A DNA stretch of 5,221 bases from Candidatus Competibacteraceae bacterium (GTDB lineage Bacteria; Pseudomonadota; Gammaproteobacteria; Competibacterales; Competibacteraceae), in contig JAGRHM010000479.1 of NCBI GenBank assembly GCA_020445005.1, forward strand, positions 1 through 5,221, in the 5' to 3' direction. Below are positions 1 to 4,802 of the stretch, piece by piece. Positions within the stretch are counted from its first letter, which is position 1. Every line of letters begins with the position of its first letter. The translations under genes were made by a program, and so were the position numbers. The notes under the pieces are model-generated. The model was given only the letters and a program-made list of their open reading frames with translations. It was not told the DNA's origin and did no database searches.

Positions 1-28
1 AGAGTTTCAATACAGCTTCTTAGTCAGA

Positions 29-367
29 ATGACTGATAAGGAAGTGATCAATGAAATACCGACCGGGAATCTTTCCCTGAATAATTACGCTTGGACCGCG
101 TTTCGTAGCCGAATAAAAAAATGGAACACCATAAAAATCCTTGGCATTGCCAGAGTCCAAGAGGCTGATTTCATATTCATAGAACCAATTTTAGCTGACG
201 GTTCACTCGACAAAATACAGCTATTCACTATTCTATTCAATTCGGAAGCCCAGACCTATAAAGCTGTTACCGACAGTGACCAGATTATTCCTTGGTACAT
301 TATTAGCGAACCACGATTCATGCAGTTTATTTATGAAAAGTACGCGCCACCTCCGTCCGGTCCCTGA
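29..367 (+). CDS. Hypothetical protein, AT-rich orphan reading frame, possibly 5'-truncated
   Basis: I do not recognise this protein. From the first ATG it has 112 residues. It is soluble-looking, with no signal peptide or membrane segment, is rich in Ile, Phe and aromatic residues, and ends in a proline-rich tail (APPPSGP). No Shine-Dalgarno sequence precedes ATG 29. The same frame stays open upstream to the window edge (codons from base 2), so the true start may lie outside the window and this may be the C-terminal part of a longer protein. Base composition is clearly AT-richer than the genes that follow, with many A/T third positions, which suggests a different origin. A palindromic repeat and the Rpn nuclease gene follow within about 110 bp. 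I am fairly sure that it is coding, because it has a long open frame with protein-like composition, but its function is unknown. Confidence 0.5.
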   Translation: MTDKEVINEIPTGNLSLNNYAWTAFRSRIKKWNTIKILGIARVQEADFIFIEPILADGSLDKIQLFTILFNSEAQTYKAVTDSDQIIPWYIISEPRFMQFIYEKYAPPPSGP

Positions 368-417
368 CCGCATCAGCATGGCCTTATGAGAAGGGCTGTA
401 GGGCCGTAGACTCAAAA

Positions 418-447
418 GGTGGATTGCGCTCCGCTTACCCACCCTAC
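418..447 (+). repeat. Palindromic repeat copy A (GGTGGAT-N12-ATCCACC family)
   Basis: GGTGGAT at 418-424 faces ACCCACC at 437-443, with a 12-base centre; one arm position is mismatched. The right end continues as CCACCCTAC. It has the same 26-bp core length as copies B and C downstream of the Rpn gene and the same orientation as copy C (about 25 of 30 positions identical by eye). It lies in the 108-bp gap before the Rpn gene. This is probably a REP-like dispersed intergenic palindrome; whether it recurs genome-wide cannot be seen here. Confidence 0.6.
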
Positions 448-475
448 CCGGTTATCCGTCATTTGAGGACACCGG

Positions 476-1375
476 ATGAAGCACTCCATCGATCCCAAAA
501 TCGACTGCGTGTTCAAGGCCCTGCTCGGGGCCGAGCGCAACCGCCGGCTGCTGATCCATTTTCTCAACGCCATCCTGGCCGGCGAACTCGCCGTCCCGCT
601 CACCGAGGTCGAGATTCTCGATCCCTACAACGAACGGGAATTTATCGACGACAAGCTCAGCATCGTCGACGTCAAGGCCCGCGACCGGGCCGGGCGGTTC
701 TACCAAATCGAAATCCAGTTGCTCAACATCCCCGATCTTCCCGCCCGCATTCTCTATGGCTGGGCCGATCTCTACAGCGCCCAGTTGCGGGATGGCGAGG
801 GTTACGACCGACTCCAGCCCACCTACAGCATCTGGCTGCTGGGCCAGACCCTGCGACCGAAGATCACGGAAGCGGTTCATTGCTTCCGGCTACGCGACGA
901 GCAGGGGCGCAGCCTGGTGGAGCACGGCGGCATCTGGCTGCTGGAACTGAGCAAATGCCGGATCGCGGCGGTCGAAACCGAGCAGGACCGCTGGCTGAAA
1001 TTCTTTATCGAAGGCGAACGGCTCGACGACGAGCACCTGCCGGCGTGGATGCAAACCGAGGAGATGCGGCAAGCCATGAGCACCCTGAAAGCGTTTTCCG
1101 AGAAAGAGCGCGCCTATCACCAGTATCAGGCGCGGCAGAACTACCTGCGACAGCAGAAAAGTATCGAAGCCTACCAGGCGGCCCTGCGCGCCGACATCGA
1201 GCGGGCCGAAGCGGAGTTGGAACAGGCGCGAGCGGCGAAAGCGCAGGCCGAGGCGGCGAAAGCGCAGGCCGAGGCGGAGAGCACGCAGGAACGGGCGGCG
1301 AAAGAGCAGGAACGGGCAGCGAAAGAAGCGGCCCTGGCGGAAATCGAGCGCCTCAAAGCGTTACTCCGGAAGTAG
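476..1375 (+). CDS. Rpn family recombination-promoting nuclease / PD-(D/E)XK transposase-like protein
   Basis: A 299-residue protein of the Rpn/PDDEXK transposase-like family (PF12784 type). Known members are DNA endonucleases related to transposases that stimulate RecA-independent recombination; the in vivo role is unsettled. The N-terminus has the family signature: IDPKIDCVFKALLG at residues 5-18, then LLIHFLNAIL at 25-34. The nuclease core is visible as D65 in KLSIVDVKA and E79-x-Q81 in YQIEIQL, matching the D...ExQ form of the PD-(D/E)XK site. A conserved-looking helical region runs to about residue 225. Residues 235-299 form an Ala/Glu/Lys/Gln-rich heptad coiled coil (AAKAQAE and QERAAKE units), likely for self-association, although such tails vary within the family. 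TGAGGA sits six bases before ATG 476 and supports this start. Palindromic repeats lie on both sides. The length is full and no catalytic residue is missing. A GC-rich alternative frame across the same bases is a shadow. Confidence 0.88.
   Translation: MKHSIDPKIDCVFKALLGAERNRRLLIHFLNAILAGELAVPLTEVEILDPYNEREFIDDKLSIVDVKARDRAGRFYQIEIQLLNIPDLPARILYGWADLYSAQLRDGEGYDRLQPTYSIWLLGQTLRPKITEAVHCFRLRDEQGRSLVEHGGIWLLELSKCRIAAVETEQDRWLKFFIEGERLDDEHLPAWMQTEEMRQAMSTLKAFSEKERAYHQYQARQNYLRQQKSIEAYQAALRADIERAEAELEQARAAKAQAEAAKAQAEAESTQERAAKEQERAAKEAALAEIERLKALLRK
1232..1326 (+). repeat. 21-bp tandem repeats within the Rpn coiled-coil tail
   Basis: Two exact 21-bp units lie at 1232-1252 and 1253-1273 (protein AAKAQAE twice). 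A second pair lies at 1285-1305 and 1306-1326 with one mismatch (protein QERAAKE twice). Each unit is exactly seven codons, one coiled-coil heptad, so gain or loss of units would keep the frame and the coil register. The near-identity at DNA level points to recent duplication by slippage or recombination. Confidence 0.85.
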
Positions 1376-1423
1376 GGTCGTAGCCAGGTAGCCAGACAGA
1401 AGTTTTGATTGGTTCAAACAGGC

Positions 1424-1453
1424 GTAGGGTGGATAAGCAGAGCGTCATCCACC
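1424..1453 (-). repeat. Palindromic repeat copy B (inverted relative to A and C)
   Basis: GTAGGGTGGAT begins at 1424. GGTGGAT at 1428-1434 pairs perfectly with ATCCACC at 1447-1453 across a 12-base centre. The asymmetric end (GTAGG on the left here, CCTAC on the right in copy A) and the centre sequence show that this copy is flipped. Together with copy C, 19 bp away, it forms a head-to-head pair resembling a BIME/REP doublet. It could fold in RNA and may contribute to transcription end or mRNA stability after the Rpn gene; that is inference. Confidence 0.65.
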
Positions 1454-1472
1454 TGTCCTGAGCTTGGCGGAT

Positions 1473-1502
1473 GGTGGATTTCGCTTCGCTCATCCACCCC
1501 AC
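1473..1502 (+). repeat. Palindromic repeat copy C
   Basis: GGTGGAT at 1473-1479 pairs perfectly with ATCCACC at 1492-1498 across a 12-base centre (TTCGCTTCGCTC), and the right end continues as CCACCCCAC. It is about 25/30 identical to copy A and about 24/30 identical to the reverse complement of copy B. B and C could therefore form either two small hairpins or one long imperfect stem. Confidence 0.65.
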
Positions 1503-1539
1503 AGTAGAGATCGCCACCGGTCAGAATTTTACCGTGAAA

Positions 1540-1569
1540 TTTACGACAACGCATCTGATGCATTATCAT
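1540..1569 (+). promoter_or_regulatory. Candidate promoter of the vapBC-like operon
   Basis: TATCAT at 1564-1569 matches the -10 consensus at five of six positions. TTTACG at 1540-1545 is a weak -35 match (four of six) at an 18-bp spacing. Transcription would start around 1576, shortly before the antitoxin start codon. The -10 overlaps the first of two direct repeats that may be the antitoxin operator. The call rests on motif matching by eye only. Confidence 0.4.
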
Positions 1570-1585
1570 TTAATCATCATTTAAT
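1551..1585. promoter_or_regulatory. Candidate operator: palindrome plus 11-bp-period direct repeats
   Basis: GCATCTGATGC at 1551-1561 is a perfect palindrome around one central base. It is followed by ATCATTTAAT at 1565-1574 and the identical ATCATTTAAT at 1576-1585, giving a period of 11 bp, about one helical turn. Ribbon-helix-helix antitoxins typically bind such closely spaced sites side by side on one DNA face, so this is a good candidate for autoregulation of the downstream toxin-antitoxin pair. The repeats are seen; their role is inferred. Confidence 0.5.
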
Positions 1586-1596
1586 GGAGGTATGGG

Positions 1597-1839
1597 ATGC
1601 GCACCACGCTGGATATCGACGACGAAGTTCTGAATGCCACAAAGGAAATTGCGCGCCGTCAACGCAGAACAGCCGGGGCGGTCATCTCGGAACTAGCGCG
1701 GCGGGCTTTGACACAGGCTGTGCTGGAATCGCAGACGGTTGCACCGGAACCGTTCTATGGTTTTCGCCCACTGGCTCCCGAAGGCCGGGTTATCAGCAAC
1801 GAGACCATCGAACGTTTGCGCGAGGAAGAGGGCATCTGA
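1597..1839 (+). CDS. VapB-like ribbon-helix-helix antitoxin
   Basis: An 80-residue antitoxin. Residues 2-7 (RTTLDI) form the short DNA-binding strand typical of ribbon-helix-helix proteins. Two helices follow at about 9-21 and 25-38, with TAGAVISELARRAL as the second. The C-terminal part (about 48-80, ending NETIERLREEEGI) would be the flexible segment that wraps and blocks the toxin. By family knowledge it neutralises its PIN toxin and, as antitoxin or complex, represses its own operon. GGAGG at 1586-1590 lies six bases before ATG 1597; an ATG at 1592 is out of frame and too close to the Shine-Dalgarno sequence. The stop overlaps the toxin ATG by one base (TGATG), so translation of the two is probably coupled. 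Assignment to the VapB class rests on the partner as much as on the sequence. Confidence 0.85.
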   Translation: MRTTLDIDDEVLNATKEIARRQRRTAGAVISELARRALTQAVLESQTVAPEPFYGFRPLAPEGRVISNETIERLREEEGI

Positions 1840-2267
1840 TGCGGGGATTGCTCGACGTCAACGTACTGATCGCGTTGCTCGATGCCGCACACGTTCATCA
1901 TGGCAATGCCCGCGCCTGGCTCGAAGCCAATATCGAGCAGGGGTGGGCCTCCTGCCCACTGACCCAGAATGGCTGTATCCGTATCCTGTCTCAACCAGCC
2001 TACCCGGGCGCACAACCGCCCGCAGTGATCGCCAACCGACTGGCGGAGGCAACCGGGCAACGATGGCACGAGTTCTGGCCCGATGATCTGAGCCTGCTGG
2101 AGCCTCATTGCGTCAATTGGCTACATGTACTCAGCTCGCGCCAGTTGACCGATGTCTACCTGCTGGCGCTGGCGGTGCGCCGGGGCGGGCGACTGGTCAC
2201 CCTTGATCGAGCCGTCCCGCTAAACGCAGTACCAAAGGCCAATAAAGTCCATCTGGAATTTGTTTGA
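1839..2267 (+). CDS. VapC-like PIN-domain ribonuclease toxin
   Basis: A 142-residue PIN-domain protein, a normal length for VapC toxins, which are Mg2+-dependent RNases that cleave tRNA or rRNA when free of antitoxin. Visible site residues are D6 in LLDVNVLIALLD, D105 in LTDVYLLALA and D123 in LVTLDRAV. The usual second acidic position (often TENG in this group) reads TQNG, so Gln43 stands where Glu is common. Three acids remain, so activity may be retained, but this needs testing. The ATG shares one base with the antitoxin stop. A GAGG-rich stretch at 1822-1832 inside the antitoxin gene serves as ribosome binding site. The same frame is open upstream to 1464, but that extension runs through the repeats and the antitoxin gene in another frame and is not credible. 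Confidence 0.87.
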   Translation: MRGLLDVNVLIALLDAAHVHHGNARAWLEANIEQGWASCPLTQNGCIRILSQPAYPGAQPPAVIANRLAEATGQRWHEFWPDDLSLLEPHCVNWLHVLSSRQLTDVYLLALAVRRGGRLVTLDRAVPLNAVPKANKVHLEFV

Positions 2268-2364
2268 TTAATCGGGACACTATAGAATTTAAATGACCTG
2301 GAAAGACAATACTGTAGCCGTTCCGCCCATTAGGTTCTTCGACACTTTCGGGGAAGATTTTAGC

Positions 2365-3230
2365 TTGAGAAATTTCGCCAACTGCTTCGGCTGGGGCCTG
2401 ATGCTATTCATCCTCAGCGCCACAACGCCCGCGAGCGAACCGTCGACCGGCCAACCCCCGCTCGACCGGCCCAGCCCGGCGTCCACCACGACCTCCAGCA
2501 TTCTCCAATGTCCCCCGGCTACGACCGAGATCCCGTCCAACCGTAACCCAGGCGCCACCACCGCTTCATTGCCGTCCCTGCCCAATGCCCTGCAACCGGG
2601 AAACCAGCGACCACAAACCGATTGCTACCTGTCTCCGCAGGAAGCCGCCGCCCAATTTCGCAACCACACGGCCTACCTGATCGATGTCCGCGCCAGCGCC
2701 GCCTTCGAGCAATATCATATTTCCGGCGCGCTTAACATTCCCGCCTACGCCATCAAGACCAAACCATTCCTGAAAAACAAACCGCTCATCCTCATCGACG
2801 CCGGCTACCGTTCCCACACGCTCGACACCCTCTGCCAGACATTGCGGCAACAAAATTACACTGTCGCCATTCTCGACGGCGGCCTCAACGCCTGGCGTCA
2901 TCAAGTCGCTCCACTCACCGGCGACGCCTTGGCGCAAGTCAACTTGGACTCAGCGCCAAGCTCGCCCCTCCCGCATTTCGCCAGCGCCTCAAGCAAATCG
3001 CCGCCCAACGTCAAAATACCGTCGGCGCCGCGCCCTACCTGCTGCTCATCAACGCCAACGGCGACTACGACCGAATCAAAGCCCTGCTGCGCGACGACGA
3101 CCCTATTCCCAACGTTTACTACCTCCAGGACGGCCTACATGGCTACGACCGGTCTCTCAAAAATCTGGCCGCCCTGCACGAGCGCCTTCCACCGCCGGCC
3201 CCGGACCGACAGTGCGCCCAGGCCCCCTAG
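2365..3230 (+). CDS. Exported rhodanese-like protein, reading frame broken, active-site Cys absent
   Basis: A frame-disrupted gene. Start TTG 2365 is preferred: GGGGAAG lies just upstream and it gives a signal-peptide-like N-terminus (MRNFANCFGWGLMLFILS..., likely cut near TPA-SEP). ATG 2293 lies in the same frame, but it has no Shine-Dalgarno sequence and adds 24 polar residues. After a Pro/Thr/Ser-rich linker comes a rhodanese domain (from 2293: about residues 111-203), with YLIDVRASAAFEQYHISGALNIP, then LILIDAGYRSHTL, then AILDGGLNAWR. The active loop CxxGxR reads IDAGYR: Ile replaces the sulfur-carrying Cys, so it should not be a sulfurtransferase. Near 2945-2975 coding sense moves to the frame ending at TAG 3228-3230. 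That part encodes a second, half-rhodanese-like segment (PYLLLINANGDYDRIKALL, then VYYLQDGLHGYDRSL). One missing base would explain the shift. Without correction the first frame runs on as low-complexity sequence to 3504. Confidence 0.7.
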
Positions 3231-3274
3231 CAACCGTCATTTCCACGTCCGCACCCCTACACGTTTAGCCCGCC

Positions 3275-4204
3275 ATGGCCTCTGTCGCCCGCCAGCGCCA
3301 AAGCGACGCTACCCCTCCCCGGCTCCGCGAGCTTCTCCTGTTCACGGGACTCCTGCTATTGCTCATCGGCATTGGATACTGGCTCAGCGCCCGGACGCCA
3401 AACTCCGCACAACCGAACTACCCCATCCCGCGCACTCTGCGCTACAGCTTCACGGTGACCAACACCACCCCGCGTTTATTGAAACAAACGGAAATCTGGA
3501 TTGACGCGCCGGTCAAACAAACCGCGACGCAACAGACGATCCAGGTCGCCACGTCACTGCCCCATACCCTGATCGAAGACCCGATTGGTAACCAGATCCT
3601 GCACCTGGCTATTCCCGTGTTACCGCCGAACAGCTCCAAAATCCTCACGGTCACCGCCGATTTGCGCCTGTCCGACCACCCCAACCCAGCGTTCCAAACA
3701 CCGGTGGAACGCTTCACGGCCCCGGAACCCGGCATCGAAAGCAACCATCCCCTGATCCAGACGCGCGCTCAGACCCTGCAGGGACCGGACCCGCTGACCA
3801 CCAGCCGCCGGATTTACCAATGGGTTGCCGATAATATGGAATACATCGGCTATGTCCAGGAACAGCGCGGCGCACTCCACGCCCTGCAGCACCGCAAGGG
3901 CGACTGCACCGAATACGCCGACCTGTTTACCGCCCTCGCCCGCGCCAACGGTATTCCTGCCCGCACGCTAAGCGGCTGCGTCTATGAGGAAAACGCCGTG
4001 CTAAAAGTCCGGGATTACCATAACTGGGCCAAGTTTTATCATGAGGGGCAATGGTACGTCGCCGATCCGCAAAAGCGCACCTTCATGAGTAATCCCAGCG
4101 CTTACCTGGCCCTGCGGATCAGCACGACCGGCAACCCCGAACCGTGGGGCAACGCTCATCAGTTCGCCTATGTCACCAGAGGCATCCGGGTTAAAATGCA
4201 TTAA
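3275..4204 (+). CDS. Membrane-anchored transglutaminase-like (papain-fold) protein
   Basis: A 309-residue protein. One N-terminal membrane segment (about 19-38, LELLLFTGLLLLLIGIGYWL-like) follows a basic stretch, so the body should face the periplasm. Residues 50-150 look like a beta-rich domain (YSFTVTNTTPRLLKQTEIWI, then HLAIPVLPPNSSKILTVTADL). Residues about 170-270 are a transglutaminase-like core (PF01841 type): C211 in RKGDCTEYADLFTALARA, H249 in VRDYHNWAKF and D264 in WYVADPQ form the expected Cys-His-Asp triad. Bacterial members are usually proteases or peptide-modifying enzymes rather than true cross-linkers; the substrate is unknown here. ATG 3275 lacks a clear Shine-Dalgarno sequence, but the hydrophobic N-terminus fits. 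It lies 44 bp after the rhodanese-like gene and may share its transcript. The family call is secure, the function is not. Confidence 0.85.
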   Translation: MASVARQRQSDATPPRLRELLLFTGLLLLLIGIGYWLSARTPNSAQPNYPIPRTLRYSFTVTNTTPRLLKQTEIWIDAPVKQTATQQTIQVATSLPHTLIEDPIGNQILHLAIPVLPPNSSKILTVTADLRLSDHPNPAFQTPVERFTAPEPGIESNHPLIQTRAQTLQGPDPLTTSRRIYQWVADNMEYIGYVQEQRGALHALQHRKGDCTEYADLFTALARANGIPARTLSGCVYEENAVLKVRDYHNWAKFYHEGQWYVADPQKRTFMSNPSAYLALRISTTGNPEPWGNAHQFAYVTRGIRVKMH

Positions 4205-4220
4205 ATGCGGCTTCACCTGC

Positions 4221-4234
4221 ATCCGAGTTCGGAT
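4221..4234. promoter_or_regulatory. Inverted repeat ATCCGA-GT-TCGGAT
   Basis: Six-base arms are perfectly complementary around a two-base centre, 16 bp after the transglutaminase stop. As RNA it could make only a short hairpin and it is followed by TTTCC rather than a U-run, so it would be a poor intrinsic terminator. It could instead be a protein-binding site upstream of the copper-chaperone promoter, about 20 bp before the -10 box. Confidence 0.4.
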
Positions 4235-4246
4235 TTCCAGGAAAAA

Positions 4247-4265
4247 ACCTGATATAATTTCAGGT
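4247..4265. promoter_or_regulatory. Palindrome ACCTGA-N7-TCAGGT enclosing the -10 box
   Basis: Six-base arms at 4247-4252 and 4260-4265 are perfectly complementary and the seven central bases contain TATAAT. A repressor bound here would cover the -10 directly. The left arm can also pair with CAGG at 4238-4241, so three alternating CAGG/CCTG/CAGG blocks are present. I do not recognise it as the operator of a known copper or iron regulator; the role is inferred from symmetry and position. Confidence 0.45.
4250..4258 (+). promoter_or_regulatory. Extended -10 promoter of the copper-chaperone operon
   Basis: TGATATAAT is a perfect extended -10 element (TGn followed by TATAAT). No good -35 is seen at the usual distance (TTCGGA at 4228-4233 is a poor match), which is acceptable for an extended -10 promoter. 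Transcription would start near 4265, giving a leader of roughly 38 bases before ATG 4303. The local DNA is AT-rich compared with its surroundings. Confidence 0.6.
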
Positions 4266-4302
4266 CATTAATTCACGCAATTCTATTTTGAGCGATATTT
4301 CA

Positions 4303-4794
4303 ATGAAAATAATAACTCGATTTTTAATGAGTTTTTTCCTCATTACCGGCATGTCTGTTTACGCCGCTGAACCCGGGACCCTGCAAATCACCGAACCGTG
4401 GGCGCGGGAAAGCCCTCCCACCATGACCAATGGCGCGGTCTACATGACCTTGACCAATACCGGGTCCGAGACCGATCGCCTGCTGGAAGGCTCCGGCGAA
4501 GTCGCCGAAACCATCGAACTACATACCCACATTATGGAAAATCATGTGGCGAAAATGCGCAAGGTGGAATCGATTGAAGTTGCGACGGGTCAACCGACCG
4601 TTCTGCAACCGGGCGGGTTGCACATCATGCTGATTGGCCTCAAGCAACCCCTGACCGCCGGCCAAACTTTTCCGCTGACCTTGCGTTTTGAAAAGGCGGG
4701 TGAAATTCCTGTTGAGGTCACGGTGCGCGGCAAGGACGCAGACGCCGCCGAAATGCCGCAGAGCGACGGTCATGCCCACCATCATCACAATTAG
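4303..4794 (+). CDS. Periplasmic PCu(A)C copper chaperone
   Basis: A 163-residue member of the PCu(A)C family (PF04314 type), which binds Cu(I) outside the cytoplasmic membrane and, in studied bacteria, passes copper to SCO or to the CuA site of cytochrome c oxidase. A signal peptide spans residues 1-21 (MKIITRFLMSFFLITGMSVYA, cut at VYA-AEP). The copper motif is complete with exact family spacing: H74-X10-M85-X21-H107-X-M109. The C-terminus is His-rich (H157 and H159-H162), a likely extra metal-binding tail. ATG 4303 gives the normal signal peptide; a TTG at 4288 in the same frame would add five residues without benefit. No strong Shine-Dalgarno sequence is visible. It has its own extended -10 promoter upstream and is followed after 8 bp by the SCO gene, a typical functional pairing. 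Confidence 0.93.
   Translation: MKIITRFLMSFFLITGMSVYAAEPGTLQITEPWARESPPTMTNGAVYMTLTNTGSETDRLLEGSGEVAETIELHTHIMENHVAKMRKVESIEVATGQPTVLQPGGLHIMLIGLKQPLTAGQTFPLTLRFEKAGEIPVEVTVRGKDADAAEMPQSDGHAHHHHN
4325..4345 (+). repeat. Inverted repeat in the PCuAC signal-peptide region
   Basis: TAATGAG at 4325-4331 and CTCATTA at 4339-4345 are perfectly complementary across a seven-base T-rich loop, starting 22 bases after the start codon. In mRNA this would be a modest hairpin close to the ribosome start region. It may be chance in AT-rich signal-peptide DNA. Confidence 0.45.
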
Positions 4795-4802
4795 TACGCG
4801 CG

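Noticed and set aside
452..880. Minus-strand open frame of 142 codons across the Rpn gene
   Set aside because: It is the antisense shadow of a strong + strand gene, without its own start signal or recognised family.
424..1383. Long open frame (319 codons) overlapping the Rpn gene on the same strand
   Set aside because: It is Arg/Pro/Gly/Ala-rich shadow sequence produced by the high GC content; the Rpn frame has a Shine-Dalgarno sequence, recognisable motifs and catalytic residues.
1380..1395. GTAGCCAG repeated twice in tandem after the Rpn stop
   Set aside because: An eight-base tandem duplication is short, with no symmetry or known role; probably chance or slippage.
1464..1838. Upstream extension of the PIN toxin frame
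   Set aside because: The extension crosses a palindromic repeat, the promoter region and the whole antitoxin gene in another frame; the toxin ATG at 1839 with its coupled TGATG is the normal arrangement.
2266..2273. GATTAATC palindrome at the toxin stop codon
   Set aside because: An eight-base AT-rich palindrome is expected often by chance, and it lacks the stem strength and T-run of a terminator.
2264..2288. Possible promoter before the rhodanese-like gene (TATAGAAT-like box)
   Set aside because: TAGAAT at 2283-2288 resembles a -10, but no acceptable -35 lies at normal spacing, so the evidence is too weak to annotate.
3231..3504. Continuation of the first rhodanese frame into the transglutaminase-like gene
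   Set aside because: Residues are low-complexity Pro/Thr/Arg/His with no domain character, while the neighbouring frame carries the membrane anchor of the next protein.
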